Source: Zhongshania sp. R06B22 | GTDB lineage: Bacteria; Pseudomonadota; Gammaproteobacteria; Pseudomonadales; Spongiibacteraceae | Reading direction: 5' to 3' | Assembly (NCBI RefSeq): GCF_040892595.1 | Contig: NZ_JBFRYB010000001.1 | Location: 124,001 to 188,000 of the forward strand | DNA: 64,000 bases | In this document: in pieces, positions 8,914-17,651 of the stretch | How positions within the stretch are numbered: the first letter of the stretch is position 1 | Layout: each line of letters starts with the position of its first letter | Notes under the pieces: generated by a model | What the model was told of the DNA's origin: nothing | The model's database searches: none | The model's input: the letters and a program-made list of their open reading frames with translations, nothing else | Translations under genes and position numbers: made by a program

Positions 8914-9807
8914 TTAAGATTGTGGCACCTTTATAGGTTTTCTACTGAAGATACCGAGAATTGGCGTTCCATGGGCTCGGAGTATTGGTTCAATCTCGCG
9001 GTGAAGAGCATGGTAGCGATAGAACGGTACCCGTGGAAATAGGTGGTGGATGGAATGGATATTCTGCCCCAACCAAAACCATTCAAAAGGGCGCATCCAA
9101 GAGGGCATGATCAGGCTACTGGTATTCTGATAGCGTTTAGTATTGTCATAGGGGAAATGTGGTCGATAGGCAAACCAGTAGCTCACACACCACGCGCCAA
9201 TAAAATAACCAAGGATCACAACGACAGAAATACCTGGCCGGTCAACAATTGCGATAATTAGACCGCGCCAACCAAGCGACACACACAACTCAGTTACGTA
9301 AAGGACACGATCTTTTAACTTAGCTGAGTGCCAATTGTTTTTTGCAAAAAAAGCATTCTGCGCGAAGAAAAACCACAGTACGGTTAACACAGCCCTTACA
9401 GGCCCCTTACCCATTCCACTTATACGAAAATCCGGATCTTTGTCTTCAACATTAGTGAAACGGTGATGCGTGAAGTGCTCATGTTTATGAGAGGCATAAG
9501 CGATACCAATTATTGGCGCGACAGCGTAGCCACAAAGTCCATTGAGCCATCGTAAGTGCGGTTTATTACCACCGATATTGCCATGCACGGCCTCATGTAA
9601 ACTTGTATATGAAATATAGGTGAGTATGCCAATTAGAAGTGTGGCAAGCCAAACTGACATGTAGCCATAGGCGAAAAGTACTAAACAGGGAATAAAAAGA
9701 CTACAAACTAAAAATGTAAGTACCAATGTCGGCCACGCAACTTTTCCCATATGTCCTATGGCCGCGGCAATCGCCTGCTTGTTTAAATCAGCTAATTCTT
9801 CCTGCAT
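8914..9807 (-). CDS. Membrane fatty acid desaturase family protein
   Basis: A diiron integral membrane desaturase/hydroxylase (PF00487). The three histidine boxes are present: HEAVHG (HxxxH), HEHFTHH (HxxHH) in the middle, and HSIHH (HxxHH) near the C-terminus. Several hydrophobic helices flank them. Members insert double bonds or hydroxyls into acyl chains or carotenoids using electrons from a ferredoxin or cytochrome. I place the start at ATG 9807, since AAGGGA lies six bases upstream; the ATG at 9813 touches that element. It is divergent from an AraC regulator 140 bases away, a common arrangement for control by that regulator. The ferredoxin at 11065-11394 could be its electron donor. The exact substrate is unknown; a beta-carotene hydroxylase role is possible. 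Confidence 0.88.
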   Translation of the reverse strand: MQEELADLNKQAIAAAIGHMGKVAWPTLVLTFLVCSLFIPCLVLFAYGYMSVWLATLLIGILTYISYTSLHEAVHGNIGGNKPHLRWLNGLCGYAVAPIIGIAYASHKHEHFTHHRFTNVEDKDPDFRISGMGKGPVRAVLTVLWFFFAQNAFFAKNNWHSAKLKDRVLYVTELCVSLGWRGLIIAIVDRPGISVVVILGYFIGAWCVSYWFAYRPHFPYDNTKRYQNTSSLIMPSWMRPFEWFWLGQNIHSIHHLFPRVPFYRYHALHREIEPILRAHGTPILGIFSRKPIKVPQS

Positions 9808-9948
9808 ATTCATTCCCTTATCCAGATTGACAACTTGAATTATTTAACAGTACATTAGCGCTGAACAAATAAAAATAACACCGCAGATATGTCCTTTTAC
9901 ACAGCACTTACGGCCATATTCAATTGACGACCAAATCGAGCTATCTTA

Positions 9949-10995
9949 ATGCTAGAAATAGAAAATACGCTTCGACCCGTCGCTTTCAGCAAGGTAATGA
10001 TAAATTTCGCATCCGGGCATGGTGTCGATATAGAAACCTGCTTATGTGGTACCGATATTTCTGAGCATAAACTAAACGACGGCGGCGCACTTATTCGCCG
10101 CGAACAGGAAATGCGGCTTATTGAAAATCTAATACTTGCTCTTCCAAATGTGGCGGCGCTCGGCTTTAAAATTGGACTTTGCTATAACATAGCCACATTC
10201 GGAATTTGGGGATTCTCTCTACGAACTTGTAGAACATTAAGAGATGCTCTTCAAACTGCATTACGATTTTTGCCCTTAAGTACCGCGTACTGCGAGATCA
10301 ACTCCTTCGAACAAGGTGACTATTTTGGTTTGCGCTTGAACCCTCAGTCGACTCCCACTCATCTCCGCCAATTTCTATTGGAGCGCGATATGGCGACCAG
10401 TATCGCCGTTATTAAAGAGCTTAGCCTGAATGAAATTCAAAATTTAAAAACCAACTTCACTGGGCCGCCTACCGCTGATACAAGCTATATCGAGTCGATC
10501 TGCGGCATCAAACCGAATTTCCGAAGCGCATACAACGCCATTCGTATACCTCTAAACTATGTTGATAGACCGCAGCCTACTTACGACGCCAAGCTGGCCC
10601 GCGCACTGGCGGATCAATGTGCTCGGCAGCTACGGCAACGTCAACCCGGCGGAATATCAGATCGAGTTCGGCAACAAGTTTTGGGTCCATTAGGACTAAT
10701 GGCGTCACTAGACGATGTCGGTGCCGCACTTACAATCTCTAGCCGGACGCTACGGCGCAAATTAGATCGTGAAAATACCAGCTTTCGCATATTAGTTGAG
10801 GAAGAGCGCAAGCAAATGGCGTTTCAACTACTAATAGATAGCGATATGAAGATCGAGGAGTTGGCAGCACATTTAGGCTACACCGACACAAGTAGCTTCA
10901 CTCGCGCTTTTAAACGCTGGAGCGACTGCTCACCAAGAGATTATAGGGACAACTCAAGCGCAGGCCAGGCTCCATCAGATTTCATCGTAGACTAG
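9949..10995 (+). CDS. AraC-family transcriptional regulator
   Basis: A 348-residue regulator of the OruR/ArgR/VirS group. Residues about 20-205 form the arabinose-binding-like effector domain (PF12625), with 'ALGFKIGLCYNIATFGIWGF'. The last 100 residues form the double helix-turn-helix: 'ASLDDVGAALTISSRTLRRKL', then 'KIEELAAHLGYTDTSSFTRAFKRWSDCSPRDYR', the classic second AraC helix pair. It is transcribed away from the desaturase, and the 141-base shared gap should hold its operator. The likely target is the desaturase; the inducer is unknown. Confidence 0.9.
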   Translation: MLEIENTLRPVAFSKVMINFASGHGVDIETCLCGTDISEHKLNDGGALIRREQEMRLIENLILALPNVAALGFKIGLCYNIATFGIWGFSLRTCRTLRDALQTALRFLPLSTAYCEINSFEQGDYFGLRLNPQSTPTHLRQFLLERDMATSIAVIKELSLNEIQNLKTNFTGPPTADTSYIESICGIKPNFRSAYNAIRIPLNYVDRPQPTYDAKLARALADQCARQLRQRQPGGISDRVRQQVLGPLGLMASLDDVGAALTISSRTLRRKLDRENTSFRILVEEERKQMAFQLLIDSDMKIEELAAHLGYTDTSSFTRAFKRWSDCSPRDYRDNSSAGQAPSDFIVD

Positions 10996-11064
10996 TTATT
11001 TAGTCGCTAAGTGCGATTCCAAAATCGCCTGCAACTGCCATCACATCATAGTAATTTTTTATTT

Positions 11065-11394
11065 TCACTCCACGACTTTTATTTTTATCCCGTCAAATTG
11101 TTTTGTGACAGCTATCTGGCATCCTAACCTTTGACCTGGATCCCCGTCGGCTGCGAATTCAAGCATATCCAGCTCCATTTCTTCGGGATTTTCAAGTAGG
11201 CCAGGAATACTCACATCAGCAAATATTCGACAGGTACCGCATGCACAAGATCCGCCACAGTCACCGTCAATGCCTACCACCATATTATTGGTGGCAACCA
11301 CCATTAAACTTTCTCCAATTTTTGCAGTGGTCACTTTCTCAATACCGCTACTTTCTATGAACGTGATTGTTACGTCTCCAGCACTCGCTACCAC
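11065..11394 (-). CDS. 2Fe-2S ferredoxin, adrenodoxin/P450-type
   Basis: A 109-residue electron carrier with the C-x5-C-x2-C ... C ligand set of vertebrate-type ferredoxins: Cys46, Cys52, Cys55 and Cys92, plus an extra Cys50 within the loop. The C-terminus retains the 'RLGCQI' signature. It starts at GTG 11394 with AGGA upstream, only 31 bases after the stop of the PF10118 gene on the same strand, so the two should be one transcript. These ferredoxins normally feed electrons to oxygenases. No P450 or ferredoxin reductase is present in the window, so the PF10118 protein or the desaturase is the nearest candidate partner. Confidence 0.9.
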   Translation of the reverse strand: MVASAGDVTITFIESSGIEKVTTAKIGESLMVVATNNMVVGIDGDCGGSCACGTCRIFADVSIPGLLENPEEMELDMLEFAADGDPGQRLGCQIAVTKQFDGIKIKVVE

Positions 11395-11425
11395 TATATG
11401 TATTTCCTATATGTATGTTTTTATA

Positions 11426-12328
11426 TTACTTTCCGAAATTCATTATTTCAGCCAGTCGCTGATGGTTTATCTCTAGAACGTCTGCGCCAGCGCGCTCAAA
11501 TCGACGCCATGCGATTTGAATCGGATTTTGCTTGGTGGTGACCATAGGATGTCGCCGCGGATGATAGTCTTTTTTGAACACCGGCAAAGCGGATTTCAGA
11601 AACCGACTTAGCATTAGAAGACAAAACCCCACCTTTTTAACGGCAGTAAACGGATTTCTAGTCCAGCCTTCTACTTTTGCCATTATCCAATAGCTCTGAA
11701 TGGTTTCTTTAGCAATATGGCTAAGTGCGAATAAAACCATCCACTTGCGATACCACTCGTGTTCGCCATACAAGTGCTGATAGACATCAAACGCCACAGC
11801 ACCATGCTCAACTTCCTCAACTTGATGCCATATCCACAAAGCGGTCATTACGCCATCGCTGTCTTTAAACCACTTCTCATGATTATCAAGAACGATCATC
11901 CCCCCCAGGAACGTAAATGTTTCATATCCTGCAGTGAAGGCAAGCAAACGCTTCATGTCATCATTTTTAGCGTGCTTTGCGAAATAATCTTTAGCCTGCT
12001 TATCCTTACTAGCAATTTCAGGATATCGCTTTGACAGCCAACGATTGACGCTAATAAAATTCTTTGCATGATGACCTTCTTGGCCAATGATATGAGAAAC
12101 GTCGCTCAGCAAGCCCTCATCGTTTATGAGCTTTTTAGCGCCGGATAGGGCTTTGATTAAATATCGCTCAAAGTAGGGCACGTGAACGCCAAGAGCATTG
12201 ATGAACATGGAAAACTCTGGCTTAGTCTGACTCCACAGTGGGTCCTGGAACTGCACATTGTCCAAATTGAATTGAAGTGCTCTAACAGGAATCTCGTCCA
12301 TTGGGTGAATCGAAGGAAGTGTGTTCAT
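11426..12328 (-). CDS. PF10118-family protein, predicted ferritin-like diiron enzyme (copy A)
   Basis: Usually named 'metal-dependent hydrolase' (PF10118), but no member's reaction is known to me. The 300-residue protein shows a four-helix diiron pattern: Glu54 (PYFERYL), Glu84-x-x-His87 (EGHH), Glu136 (AGYETFT) and Glu172-x-x-His175 (EVEH). Ferritin-like oxygenases such as AurF and bacterial multicomponent monooxygenases carry the same order. The start is ATG 12328 with GGAGAT upstream; a TTG five codons earlier is in frame but coincides with that ribosome site. The ferredoxin gene follows after 31 bases, which fits an oxygenase better than a hydrolase. A paralogue with the same four motifs lies at 19915-20823 beside an SOI-like gene. 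The reaction is an inference. Confidence 0.8.
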   Translation of the reverse strand: MNTLPSIHPMDEIPVRALQFNLDNVQFQDPLWSQTKPEFSMFINALGVHVPYFERYLIKALSGAKKLINDEGLLSDVSHIIGQEGHHAKNFISVNRWLSKRYPEIASKDKQAKDYFAKHAKNDDMKRLLAFTAGYETFTFLGGMIVLDNHEKWFKDSDGVMTALWIWHQVEEVEHGAVAFDVYQHLYGEHEWYRKWMVLFALSHIAKETIQSYWIMAKVEGWTRNPFTAVKKVGFCLLMLSRFLKSALPVFKKDYHPRRHPMVTTKQNPIQIAWRRFERAGADVLEINHQRLAEIMNFGK

Positions 12329-12641
12329 AGCTACTATCTCCAACTAATATATTGTTAGGATCACACACTCGCTCCTTGTCAGAGCCGATCTATAGGTTGG
12401 GTTTCGCAAGTTTTTTACTGGGAACCAGTTAAAAGGATGGCCCACCAGTATTGCGGGCATTTATTTTTTATGTATTTAAATCAAATCGTTAGGACAGGAA
12501 GATATCAGCGCCAATGGTATCAGCACGGTTAATGCCAAAGACTACTGGGTGGCGGATGGCACCAACGGGTAGTCGGCGGGAAGATTCTGCGTTTCACTCA
12601 CGACCTTAGAACGGCACTTGCACGCCAGCAGGGCCTAGGAT
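12329..12641. other. Gap between PF10118 copy A and MalT-like copy B, with a possible relic
   Basis: About 310 bases without an intact gene. It includes the PF10118-ferredoxin promoter region next to 12328. On the plus strand, 12480-12572 reads 'EDISANGISTVNAKDYWVAD' and a few more residues to TAG. This looks like the C-terminal end of a lost protein, though its family is not recognised and it has no start. The relic is a weak call. Confidence 0.35.
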
Positions 12642-15428
12642 CTATATCAAACTTATTTTACGCGCATAAGCCGCAGCAGCTGTTCGACTTTTCACATCAA
12701 TTTTTTGATAAATATTATGTAGATGCCACTTTACGGTCGCTATAGAAATCACCAGCTCGCCAGCTATTTCGCTATTCGCCATACCAGCTCCTATCAGCTT
12801 AAGTATGCTGATTTCTCTACCGGTGAGCTCATATCGCCCGGCAACATTGGCATTAGTAGGCTTAAGCTCAACGACTGACTCAGCAGCTTCGCCGCTTAAT
12901 AGCAGGAGCAGTCGATTAACAAAGTTATTCTTAACTTTTAACTCGTTGCTATCTATACCCTGGTGATGCCTTGATTGAATTTCTTCCAGAATAGGCAAAA
13001 GCTGACGCCCAGACACTAAGATTGGATAAGCGTGGTCCTCCTGTGCGGCATCGTTGATGACCTTATCTAATTCCCGAACACCCTCTTTCTTTTGATTGTT
13101 GTTCCATAGCGCAACCGCCTTCATGGTTGCCAGAGCTCGCAGTAGCCGAACACGGCTATCATTTTTTATTCTTGTCGCATTGATAAGTCTTACAATGATC
13201 TTAAGAGCTTTTTCAGCTTGATTTTCAGCCAAGAGGACTCTTGCCAAGATCAGCTGTGTCGTGTCCTGAATCGCCGGAATTAACTCTGCAGACAAATCAC
13301 TGGTATCAAAAGTAAAGAAATGCGTTCTCGTTACCGTTTCCTTAGCCTCAGCAACTTGGCCACTCCATATTTGAAGCTCGATCTCCTCAGCAACAAGCCC
13401 AAAATGTAAGCGCCCCTGATTAGTCGACAGCGCTATCTCTTGACCGTGATGCAAAACCTCCCAGGCTAAATTAAGTTGCCCCCCCCAGACCAATTTCCTA
13501 GCTTCATTTCTAATTGCAGCTAGCAGCGGCTCGACAGGACCATACAAGGATATAAAGGAGCGTCCCAGACCGGAGCTTTCAGCTGGAACATTAAAGTTAC
13601 ACTTCTGAACATTTATTTCCGAGCGTATAAAATCAGCCATAGCACATAGCGAGATATTATTGTCGCTTGCGGGGCCGGCTTTTTGGGAGGCTTTACTGGC
13701 GTTCTCTGAGGCAGCCCTCAACTTTCCCATTTCGACATTAGCTAGACCACCAAGAAACTCAGCCCAAACTGATCCATAGTTTGATCCAGACTTAATCGAG
13801 AATTTGTATGCTTCCGCGGCGTAGTGAGCACTCTGTACATATTCTCGCTGGCCAAGCATTGAGTAAGCCAAACAGTTATATATAGATGAAATATCAAATA
13901 GCTCGGTCTTTGGTATTGAATCTAGGATTTGCTTACATTTATCCGCACTTTTAATCAACTCATCAGAAGCGACTATCGCTATTACCTCGGTGGTCTTCGC
14001 CTGCCAGTAGCATGTTTCTATCGTAGCCTTATCTAAATCCCAAGCAAATAGAGTGGCGTCCTCTAAGCCAGCAAGCGCTTTGTGACAAAGTTCGATCGCT
14101 CGCTCAGGATCTCGACTAAACGTACATGACCACGCGTGATTTAATACTAACTGGGGCTGACTAGTGTGATACTTCTCCGGCAACCTCCGCATCCAATCCA
14201 ATATCGTAGAGTGATCTCCTCGCAGCAAGGCAATATCTGGCGCCCTAGCGGTAATCAAGTCGGCGGCCTTGTCAAAATTGTTGGCCGTTAAATAATACTG
14301 GATTGATTCTGTTAATAAGTCTTGCGACTCCCACCACTGAGCAGCTCTAATACAAATTTCATTATACCGAAGGGGATTTTGTTTTTTTAACTCTGAACGA
14401 AGAAAATCCTCGAATAAATGGTGGTAGCGATACCATATTCCGTCGCGATCTTCAGGAACGACGAAAATATTGTTTTTATCCAGATACTCTATTATTTGAT
14501 GCCCATTGTCTGCTTCGTTTATATGATCGCAAAGAACGGCGGAAAATCGAACGAGTGGCGATGAGGACAGTAAAAATGCTCGCACATCGGAAGGTAATTC
14601 ACTAAGCACTGTTTGCAGGAGATATTCAGTCAAAGACTTGTCTTTGCCAGTGAACCCCTCTACAAAATCTGCCGCAGGCGTATTAGAGCTTGATATTGCC
14701 AACGCTGCCAACTGTACACCGGCCACCCAGCCCTCAGTTGAATGGTGCAGAACCTCTGCGGATTTAATTTCGCAAGGTATATTGTGCGCTTGATCCAAGT
14801 AACGCTGGATTTCAGTGGCCGTCAAATTTAGATCATTTTGGGTAATATCCGTAAGCATTCCGGAAATCTGACGCCGACTTAGATCCAAAGGCAGTCTATT
14901 TCGGCCGGCGATGACGACACACATGGTCGGCGGCGCATGCAATATCAAACGATTCCAAAATCGAATAATCTCTGGATTACTAATATACTGAAAGTCATCG
15001 ATGAAAATCGTTATTTCTATGCCGATGGAAATTATTCTCGCTAAAAGCGTATCAAATAATGCACTGTAATCTCTGTTCGAGCTGTATTTAAGAAATGCCA
15101 GCTCACGCTCTGCACTTTTAATATCGAGACCGTAGGTACAAGCTATAAAGTACTTTGAGAAAATAGCCGACTCATTATCATCAACATCCAAACTTAGCCA
15201 GCAACAATGCCGCCCACTGCTTAGCGCGCCATTATATAGTTCTGCCATCAAGGTACTTTTCCCCGACCCTGCGGGAGCAATAAGGGTAAGCAAGCGCGTC
15301 GCGGCAGCCTCAGCCTCAACACGCCGGGTTAAAGACTCTCTCGCAAACGCTTGGGCCCGCAGATACGGCGGCTTTAACTTTGTTTCCAGTATTTGAAATT
15401 GGCTAAATATTGATCGAGCGGTGTCCAC
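12642..15428 (-). CDS. MalT-like LuxR-family ATP-dependent transcriptional regulator (copy B)
   Basis: Paralogue of the regulator at 967-3753, again exactly 928 residues and again starting at GTG. The Walker A motif (APAGSGKST, residues 51-59) lies at the same residue numbers. The core text 'IDDFQYISNPEIIRFWN' matches the other copy closely, and by eye about half the N-terminal residues are identical. The C-terminus is a LuxR helix-turn-helix (LTGREISILKL ... SIATVKWHLHNIYQKI). It reads leftwards, so both copies point into the block they enclose. Just behind its start lies the SOI-ALDH-CoA ligase unit on the other strand; this shared upstream region of some 230 bases makes control of that unit likely. 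Confidence 0.9.
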   Translation of the reverse strand: MDTARSIFSQFQILETKLKPPYLRAQAFARESLTRRVEAEAAATRLLTLIAPAGSGKSTLMAELYNGALSSGRHCCWLSLDVDDNESAIFSKYFIACTYGLDIKSAERELAFLKYSSNRDYSALFDTLLARIISIGIEITIFIDDFQYISNPEIIRFWNRLILHAPPTMCVVIAGRNRLPLDLSRRQISGMLTDITQNDLNLTATEIQRYLDQAHNIPCEIKSAEVLHHSTEGWVAGVQLAALAISSSNTPAADFVEGFTGKDKSLTEYLLQTVLSELPSDVRAFLLSSSPLVRFSAVLCDHINEADNGHQIIEYLDKNNIFVVPEDRDGIWYRYHHLFEDFLRSELKKQNPLRYNEICIRAAQWWESQDLLTESIQYYLTANNFDKAADLITARAPDIALLRGDHSTILDWMRRLPEKYHTSQPQLVLNHAWSCTFSRDPERAIELCHKALAGLEDATLFAWDLDKATIETCYWQAKTTEVIAIVASDELIKSADKCKQILDSIPKTELFDISSIYNCLAYSMLGQREYVQSAHYAAEAYKFSIKSGSNYGSVWAEFLGGLANVEMGKLRAASENASKASQKAGPASDNNISLCAMADFIRSEINVQKCNFNVPAESSGLGRSFISLYGPVEPLLAAIRNEARKLVWGGQLNLAWEVLHHGQEIALSTNQGRLHFGLVAEEIELQIWSGQVAEAKETVTRTHFFTFDTSDLSAELIPAIQDTTQLILARVLLAENQAEKALKIIVRLINATRIKNDSRVRLLRALATMKAVALWNNNQKKEGVRELDKVINDAAQEDHAYPILVSGRQLLPILEEIQSRHHQGIDSNELKVKNNFVNRLLLLLSGEAAESVVELKPTNANVAGRYELTGREISILKLIGAGMANSEIAGELVISIATVKWHLHNIYQKIDVKSRTAAAAYARKISLI

Positions 15429-15660
15429 TGCCGGAGAATCCTTATTATTATTTTCAGGTATTTAAATCTGTCGAAAGGCATGACAATAAAACTATTTGAG
15501 ATATTTATAACTGTCAATACCAACACTTTGATTGGGTTCACAACACCCACAATTAGGTAGCATATCGCTGTTAAAGCGAAATTCAGTATGTAACAAAAAC
15601 CTTACTATGCATGAATTTACGCTCGAGCGCCTCCTAACAATAATATGTGGATCAATAACC

Positions 15661-16134
15661 ATGCAGAGTTACTACTCTAACAAGCTAATCCGCCAAGGAT
15701 TTTTCGGCATCTTAGTCTCCCTAGTATCGGGATTCATTCTTATTTTCTCTATGATTGGCGGCGCTTCACTCAGTCCAATCCCGCTGCTTATCGAATTCGA
15801 CGTGCCTGGCACCGCCGCCGGCTGGCGTGGAGTACATATAGGCATGATGATGAACGGCATAATGGCGATAAGCTTTGGGGCCGCTATGCGAGCCTTTTAT
15901 CTTAATGACACCCAGGCTTTCCGTGTATTCCTGGGTACAGTAATCGCCGTTTGGGGTAACTTCATGTTCTATTTATTTGGCATGTTTGCACCCAATCACG
16001 GACTCACTCTAGAGGCGAATGCCATGGGTGAAGCCAGCCTAGCCGGGGCCTTCGCATTTTTTCCCGCTCTTGTGGGAGCTATCACGCTGTTTTATGCGGT
16101 GATATCGATGCTTAGGGCAGAATCGCTAGATTAA
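15661..16134 (+). CDS. Styrene-oxide-isomerase-like membrane protein (copy 1, active-site residues kept)
   Basis: A 157-residue protein with four hydrophobic helices that I align by eye with styrene oxide isomerase (StyC), which turns an epoxide into an aldehyde using heme b as Lewis acid. Shared text includes 'IEFDVPG...GW', 'H-x5-NG' and 'WGNFMFYLF', followed by 'FAPNHGLTL'. The residues recalled as key in StyC (His58 heme ligand, Asn64, Tyr103) match His59, Asn65 and Tyr104. I start at ATG 15661, which gives the family length; upstream TTG 15532 and ATG 15607 would add an unrelated extension. An aldehyde dehydrogenase follows after 58 bases, the expected next enzyme. The real substrate is unknown; no styrene monooxygenase is in the window. 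Confidence 0.8.
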   Translation: MQSYYSNKLIRQGFFGILVSLVSGFILIFSMIGGASLSPIPLLIEFDVPGTAAGWRGVHIGMMMNGIMAISFGAAMRAFYLNDTQAFRVFLGTVIAVWGNFMFYLFGMFAPNHGLTLEANAMGEASLAGAFAFFPALVGAITLFYAVISMLRAESLD

Positions 16135-16192
16135 TTTCACCATTGCACAGAATCGATGAGATACCGGATTACGGTCTTATAAGGGAGGAATT

Positions 16193-17644
16193 ATGAGTAT
16201 TAGTCAAGCACACGATTTAGTTCGCGAGCTACCATCCAACGCTAATTTCAATGCTATTTTTGAAAATCAAAAAGCCGCCTTTGAAAGCAATAAATTTCCA
16301 TCTCTGACACAGAGACGGCAGCACCTGAAGGCACTTAAGAATCTGCTAACAGACAATAGTGATCTTATTATCACTGCATTATGTAAGGATTTTGGCAATA
16401 GATGTACCGAGGAGACTCGCCTCTCTGAAATCAGCAATAGCATTAACAATATCGACTATGCCAGTCATAAGCTAAGTACTTGGATGCGGCCTCACAAACG
16501 AGGCACTGGAATTTGGTTTTTACCCGGAGAGAATCAAATAGTGCCACAGCCACGAGGCGTAGTTGGCATTATTGTACCGTGGAACTACCCTATTAATATC
16601 GCGGTATCCGGCCTGGCATCTGCCATAGCCGCGGGAAACCGGTGCATGGTGAAAATGTCGGAGTGCACCCCGGCAACAGAGAAATTACTTCGCGAACTTA
16701 TTGCCAGTAAGTTTAGCCCCGACCATATTTCAATAGAAGGCGGTGAAGCCGACGCCGCGGCTACTTTTTCGGCGCTGCCATTCGACCACTTAATGTTTAC
16801 CGGCTCCACCCGCGTTGGCCATTTTGTGATGGCGGCCGCCGCAAAGAACCTAACACCCGTCACCCTTGAACTTGGCGGCAAGAGCCCCGTTATTGTTGAC
16901 GAAAAATACCCGATTGACGAAGTTGCAAAACGCGTACTTTGGGGAAAGACCTACAATGCTGGTCAAACCTGTATAGCACCGGACTATGCCCTTCTACCGA
17001 CAGGAAGTACTGAAAATTTTATCGTGTGGATTTCCCGCCACTTTCGGGCGCATTTCCCAAATGGGGTGGCGTCCAATGACTACACCTCAATTATCAACAA
17101 GGCACATTACGACAGGCTAACAGCCCTAGTAAACGATGCCGAGGCCGATGGCGCTCGGATCGTCAGGCTAGAAGAGCCTAGCCCTGAACACGTAAAAAAT
17201 CGTAAATTTCCGCTGACACTGGTTATTAATCCCTCACCTGGCAGCCGGGTAATGAAGGAGGAGATTTTTGGCCCAGTATTACCAGTTTTAGAGACTAAGT
17301 CAGTGAATGACGCAATCAATTTTGTCAACGCAAGAGCCAGACCGCTCGCCCTGTATTTATTCTCGAACTCAAACCGTTTGCAAGACGAAGTGCTTAAATC
17401 CACCCATGCAGGTGGCGTCACTATTAACGACGTTTTGATGCAATATTTGCAGGCCGCGCAACCCTTCGGCGGTATTGGTAGCAGTGGCTTTGGGTCTTAT
17501 CACGGCAAAGAAGGCTTTTTGACTTTCTCGCATATGAAGCCGGTGTTTAAGCAGCGTGGTATAGGACGATTTACTGGGGTCAAATTACTTTACCCTCCCT
17601 ACGGCAATATTGGTCGACGCCTTATTTCCCTAATGGGGGGTTAG
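16193..17644 (+). CDS. Coniferyl-aldehyde-type NAD(P)-dependent aldehyde dehydrogenase
   Basis: A 483-residue ALDH that oxidises an aldehyde to a carboxylic acid. Catalytic Cys260 (NAGQTCIAPDY), general base Glu226 (LELGGK) and the oxyanion Asn131 (PWNYP) are present. The C-terminal 'QPFGGIGSSGFGSYHGKEGF' is typical of the short class 3/coniferyl aldehyde dehydrogenase group, which lacks the long N-terminal extension of other ALDHs. A strong GGGAGGAA ribosome site precedes ATG 16193. It lies between an SOI-like isomerase and an acyl-CoA ligase, so the natural reading is epoxide, aldehyde, acid, acyl-CoA. The aldehyde itself cannot be named. Confidence 0.9.
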   Translation: MSISQAHDLVRELPSNANFNAIFENQKAAFESNKFPSLTQRRQHLKALKNLLTDNSDLIITALCKDFGNRCTEETRLSEISNSINNIDYASHKLSTWMRPHKRGTGIWFLPGENQIVPQPRGVVGIIVPWNYPINIAVSGLASAIAAGNRCMVKMSECTPATEKLLRELIASKFSPDHISIEGGEADAAATFSALPFDHLMFTGSTRVGHFVMAAAAKNLTPVTLELGGKSPVIVDEKYPIDEVAKRVLWGKTYNAGQTCIAPDYALLPTGSTENFIVWISRHFRAHFPNGVASNDYTSIINKAHYDRLTALVNDAEADGARIVRLEEPSPEHVKNRKFPLTLVINPSPGSRVMKEEIFGPVLPVLETKSVNDAINFVNARARPLALYLFSNSNRLQDEVLKSTHAGGVTINDVLMQYLQAAQPFGGIGSSGFGSYHGKEGFLTFSHMKPVFKQRGIGRFTGVKLLYPPYGNIGRRLISLMGG

Positions 17645-17651
17645 TACTACG

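Noticed and set aside
8827..9261. Plus-strand open frames antisense to the desaturase
   Set aside because: They are shadows of a gene with all three histidine boxes and a good ribosome site, and have no protein-like features.
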